A stretch of DNA of 6,048 nucleotides from positions 1-6,048 of the forward strand of contig JAFMRN010000155.1 of NCBI GenBank assembly GCA_017354065.1, in the 5' to 3' direction. Positions within the stretch are counted from its first letter, which is position 1. Each line of letters opens with the position of its first letter. A program made the translations under genes and the position numbers. A model generated the notes under the pieces. It ran no database searches and had not been told where the DNA came from. It saw only the letters and a program-made list of their open reading frames with translations. Origin of the DNA: Solirubrobacterales bacterium. Lineage in GTDB: Bacteria > Actinomycetota > Thermoleophilia > Solirubrobacterales > Solirubrobacteraceae. Positions 3,920-6,048 of the stretch are shown here, in pieces.

Positions 3920-6048
3920 AGCAAGGTCCGGTTCGAGCCGATCGGTGAGGAGATCCAGGTTGAGCCCGGTGAGACGGTGCTCGACGCCTCCTTCCGACAG
4001 GGCTACAACCTCGCCTATGGCTGTCGTGAGGGACAGTGCTCGGCGTGCAAGTGCTTCCTGCTGGAGGGTGACGCCGACCTGAAGCCCTACTCCAGCTTCG
4101 CGCTGTCGGACACCGAGCGTGAGGGCGGCTACAGCCTGATGTGCCGGGCGCTGCCCGAGTCAGACCTGGTGGTGGAGCTGCTCCACTACGACCCGGAGTC
4201 CTACCGCTTGGATCATCCGATCCGCGACGGCAAGGCGACGGTCGCCGCGGTTGAGTCGCTAACCCACGACATCAGCCGCCTGGTCCTGCACATCGACCAG
4301 CCGGTCGACTTCACCTTCACCCCGGGCCAGTACATCGACCTGCACGTGCCCGGGGAGTCCGAGGCGCGCCGCTCCTTCAGCCTCGCGAACCTGCCCGGGG
4401 ACAACCAGCTGGAGCTGTTCATCAAGCGCTATCCCGGCGGCAAGATCTCCGGCCTGCTGGAGTCAGAGACGATCAAGGTCGGCGACCGGCTGGACTTCAC
4501 GGGCCCCTACGGCGCGATGAAGGCCAGGCCGTCGGACCGCCCGGTGCTGATGGTCGCCGGCGGCTCCGGCATGGCACCGATCCTGTCCCTGCTGCGCGAG
4601 TTCGCCCAGCAGGGCACAGAGCGCCCGATCCGCTTCTTCTACGGCGCGCGCACTGACGAGGACCTGTTCCACACCGCCGAGATCAACGCGGTCGGCTCCG
4701 GCTTGGCGGACTTCCAGTACGCGCCGGTCACAGGCCGCTTCGTGCATGAGGCGGTTGATGAGTTCCTCGCGGCTACGCCGGACTTCAAGGCATCAGACGT
4801 GTACATGTGCGGTCCGCCGCCGATGCTCGAGGCCGCCGAGGACATGCTGCTCGGCACCCACAAGCTGGATCAGCAGCACATCTTCCAGGACAAGTTCACG
4901 ACCTCCGCGGACGCGTCGGCTCCGGCCGCCTCCGACAACGGCGGGCCGCCGGCCAAGAAGTTCGAGTCGGTCATCAGCGGCGAGCCGGCCGACCCCGACC
5001 ACCGGACCTTTGAGTGGTTCACCCCGACCAAGCGCAAGGCCTCCCTGTATGAGGACGTGACGGTCGACACCCAGCCTTCGATCCACCGCCACATCACGCG
5101 CGGCTGGCCGGTCTCCTTCGAGGACGGGCGCGGCACCTGGGATGACAACTCGACCAAGCTCGCGGCGACCGACTGGTTCGCCTTCCGCGATCCGGATGAG
5201 CAGTGGGAGCGGCCCTACTACGTGCACGGCAACGCGGGCGAGCAGCAGATCGAGGGTGCCATCTCCTCCGCGATCGAGGAGGGGCTGCTCTCGGACTTCA
5301 AGCCGGACTGGGTTGAGTTCCTACGCGAGTTCCTCCAGGTCCCGGCCTACGTCGAGCACGGCCTGTGGTTCGCCACCGCTGTGGTGGCCCGTGACGGCCT
5401 GTCTGACAGCGTCGCCCAGTGCATCGCGCTGGAGGCCGCGATGAAGCAACGCTCGGCCCAGGCCGTGGTCCTCTACGCGATGGACCTCGAGGCCTTCCAC
5501 GGTGAGTTCTCGATCGAGTCCGCGCGCCAGAGCTTCCTTGAGGACGCCGAGTGGCAGCCGACCCGGCGCTTCCTCGAGCGCCTGGCCGCCACCCCGGACT
5601 GGGGCGAGGTGGTCTTCGCCGCCAACCTCTGCTTCGAGCCGCTGATCGGGACGTTCCTGCGCCGCGAGATGGGGATCCGCGCGGCGGCGGCCAACGGCGA
5701 CGTGGTCACGCCCGTGCTGGCCCAGGTCGCGACGCACGAGTGGGAGTGGACCCAGCGCTGGACCACCGCGCTGTCACGCTTCCTGATCGAGGACCCCCAG
5801 CACGGTGAAGCCAACCGCGAGGTGCTCAGCGCCTGGGTCCGTGACTGGATGGCCGAGGCGATCAGCGCCGGCCAGGCGATCATCGCCCTGGCCGAGCGCC
5901 AGCCACTGGCACTTGACGCCGGCGCGGCCATGGAGCGCGTCCGCCACCACACCGCATCGGTGCTGACTGAGGCGGGGCTCGACGACCTGACACAGCTGGT
6001 GGGGATCGATACACCCGATCCGGACCTCGCTGATTCGGGAGTTGTGAT
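3917..6048 (+). CDS. Fused monooxygenase reductase and hydroxylase beta subunit (partial at right edge)
   Basis: One uninterrupted frame of 710 complete codons, still open at the window end. Residues 1-327 form a reductase of PrmB/MimB type. A plant-type [2Fe-2S] domain has C36, C41, C44 and C76; an FAD domain has RRSFS at 151-155; an NAD-binding domain has GGSGMAPI (215-222) and YMCGPPPM (296-303), ending at the family-typical DKF (325-327). Residues 328-347 (TTSADASAPAASDNGGPPAK) are a flexible linker. Residues 349-710 match the non-catalytic hydroxylase beta subunit (PrmC/MimC): FEWFTPTKRKASLYEDVTVD (365-384), EHGLWFATAV, NLCFEPLIG and RAAAANGDVVTP blocks. The usual sizes, about 347 plus 368, nearly equal this one chain. 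In known propane monooxygenase operons these are two genes in this same order. No ATG, GTG or TTG codon lies in frame between 4847 and 5056, so a separate beta start at the junction is unlikely. There is no Shine-Dalgarno before the ATG, so translation is probably coupled to the alpha gene through TAATG. Confidence 0.9.
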   Translation, partial: MSKVRFEPIGEEIQVEPGETVLDASFRQGYNLAYGCREGQCSACKCFLLEGDADLKPYSSFALSDTEREGGYSLMCRALPESDLVVELLHYDPESYRLDHPIRDGKATVAAVESLTHDISRLVLHIDQPVDFTFTPGQYIDLHVPGESEARRSFSLANLPGDNQLELFIKRYPGGKISGLLESETIKVGDRLDFTGPYGAMKARPSDRPVLMVAGGSGMAPILSLLREFAQQGTERPIRFFYGARTDEDLFHTAEINAVGSGLADFQYAPVTGRFVHEAVDEFLAATPDFKASDVYMCGPPPMLEAAEDMLLGTHKLDQQHIFQDKFTTSADASAPAASDNGGPPAKKFESVISGEPADPDHRTFEWFTPTKRKASLYEDVTVDTQPSIHRHITRGWPVSFEDGRGTWDDNSTKLAATDWFAFRDPDEQWERPYYVHGNAGEQQIEGAISSAIEEGLLSDFKPDWVEFLREFLQVPAYVEHGLWFATAVVARDGLSDSVAQCIALEAAMKQRSAQAVVLYAMDLEAFHGEFSIESARQSFLEDAEWQPTRRFLERLAATPDWGEVVFAANLCFEPLIGTFLRREMGIRAAAANGDVVTPVLAQVATHEWEWTQRWTTALSRFLIEDPQHGEANREVLSAWVRDWMAEAISAGQAIIALAERQPLALDAGAAMERVRHHTASVLTEAGLDDLTQLVGIDTPDPDLADSGVV

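Noticed and set aside
4463..5952. Several minus-strand open frames opposite the reductase-beta gene
   Set aside because: The sense strand encodes continuous, recognisable domains throughout; the opposite frames have no recognisable motif.
1..6048. CRISPR array, insertion sequence or transposase
   Set aside because: No regularly spaced repeats, no DDE or serine/tyrosine recombinase motifs, and no terminal inverted repeats with target duplications were seen.

Overview
The window reads as high-GC actinobacterial chromosome. The evidence is strong third-position G/C bias, GTG starts, probable leaderless starts, a PucR-type regulator and an actinobacterial-style soluble di-iron monooxygenase (SDIMO) operon. 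A Thermoleophilia-like host (Solirubrobacterales or relatives) is a guess only.

Layout. Positions 1-223 hold no convincing gene, only short repeats and a GC-rich hairpin. Positions 224-876 (minus strand) hold an MntA-HepT toxin-antitoxin pair: a small nucleotidyltransferase antitoxin followed by a HepT ribonuclease toxin, joined by a 4-base GTGA overlap. Positions 965-2158 (minus) encode a 397-residue PucR-family transcriptional regulator. A 118-bp divergent intergenic region (2159-2276) follows. It carries a CRP-like palindrome (TGTGA-N6-TCACG) directly in front of the regulator and short inverted repeats in front of the monooxygenase. Positions 2277-3917 (plus) encode the alpha (di-iron, catalytic) subunit of a group-5 propane/alkane monooxygenase (PrmA/MimA/ThmA type). 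All six iron ligands are visible. One base overlaps (TAATG) into a second large reading frame, 3917 to beyond the right edge.

The most unusual feature is that second gene. It is one uninterrupted frame of at least 710 codons, encoding a complete [2Fe-2S]/FAD/NAD reductase (PrmB/MimB type, about residues 1-327), a 20-residue Ala/Ser/Pro/Gly-rich linker, and an essentially complete hydroxylase beta subunit (PrmC/MimC type, about residues 349-710). In described propane monooxygenase operons these are two separate genes in the same order (alpha, reductase, beta, coupling protein). Here they are one polypeptide, with no ATG, GTG or TTG codon in frame across the junction from which a separate beta subunit could start.

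Working together, as inferred: the regulator and the CRP-like site would control a divergent operon. The alpha chain and the reductase-beta chain would form an (alpha, beta-reductase)2 hydroxylase with its electron supply tethered, oxidising a small alkane, ketone, ether or similar substrate. The coupling protein (PrmD/MimD) is expected just beyond the right edge and cannot be seen. The toxin-antitoxin pair has no obvious functional link to the monooxygenase.
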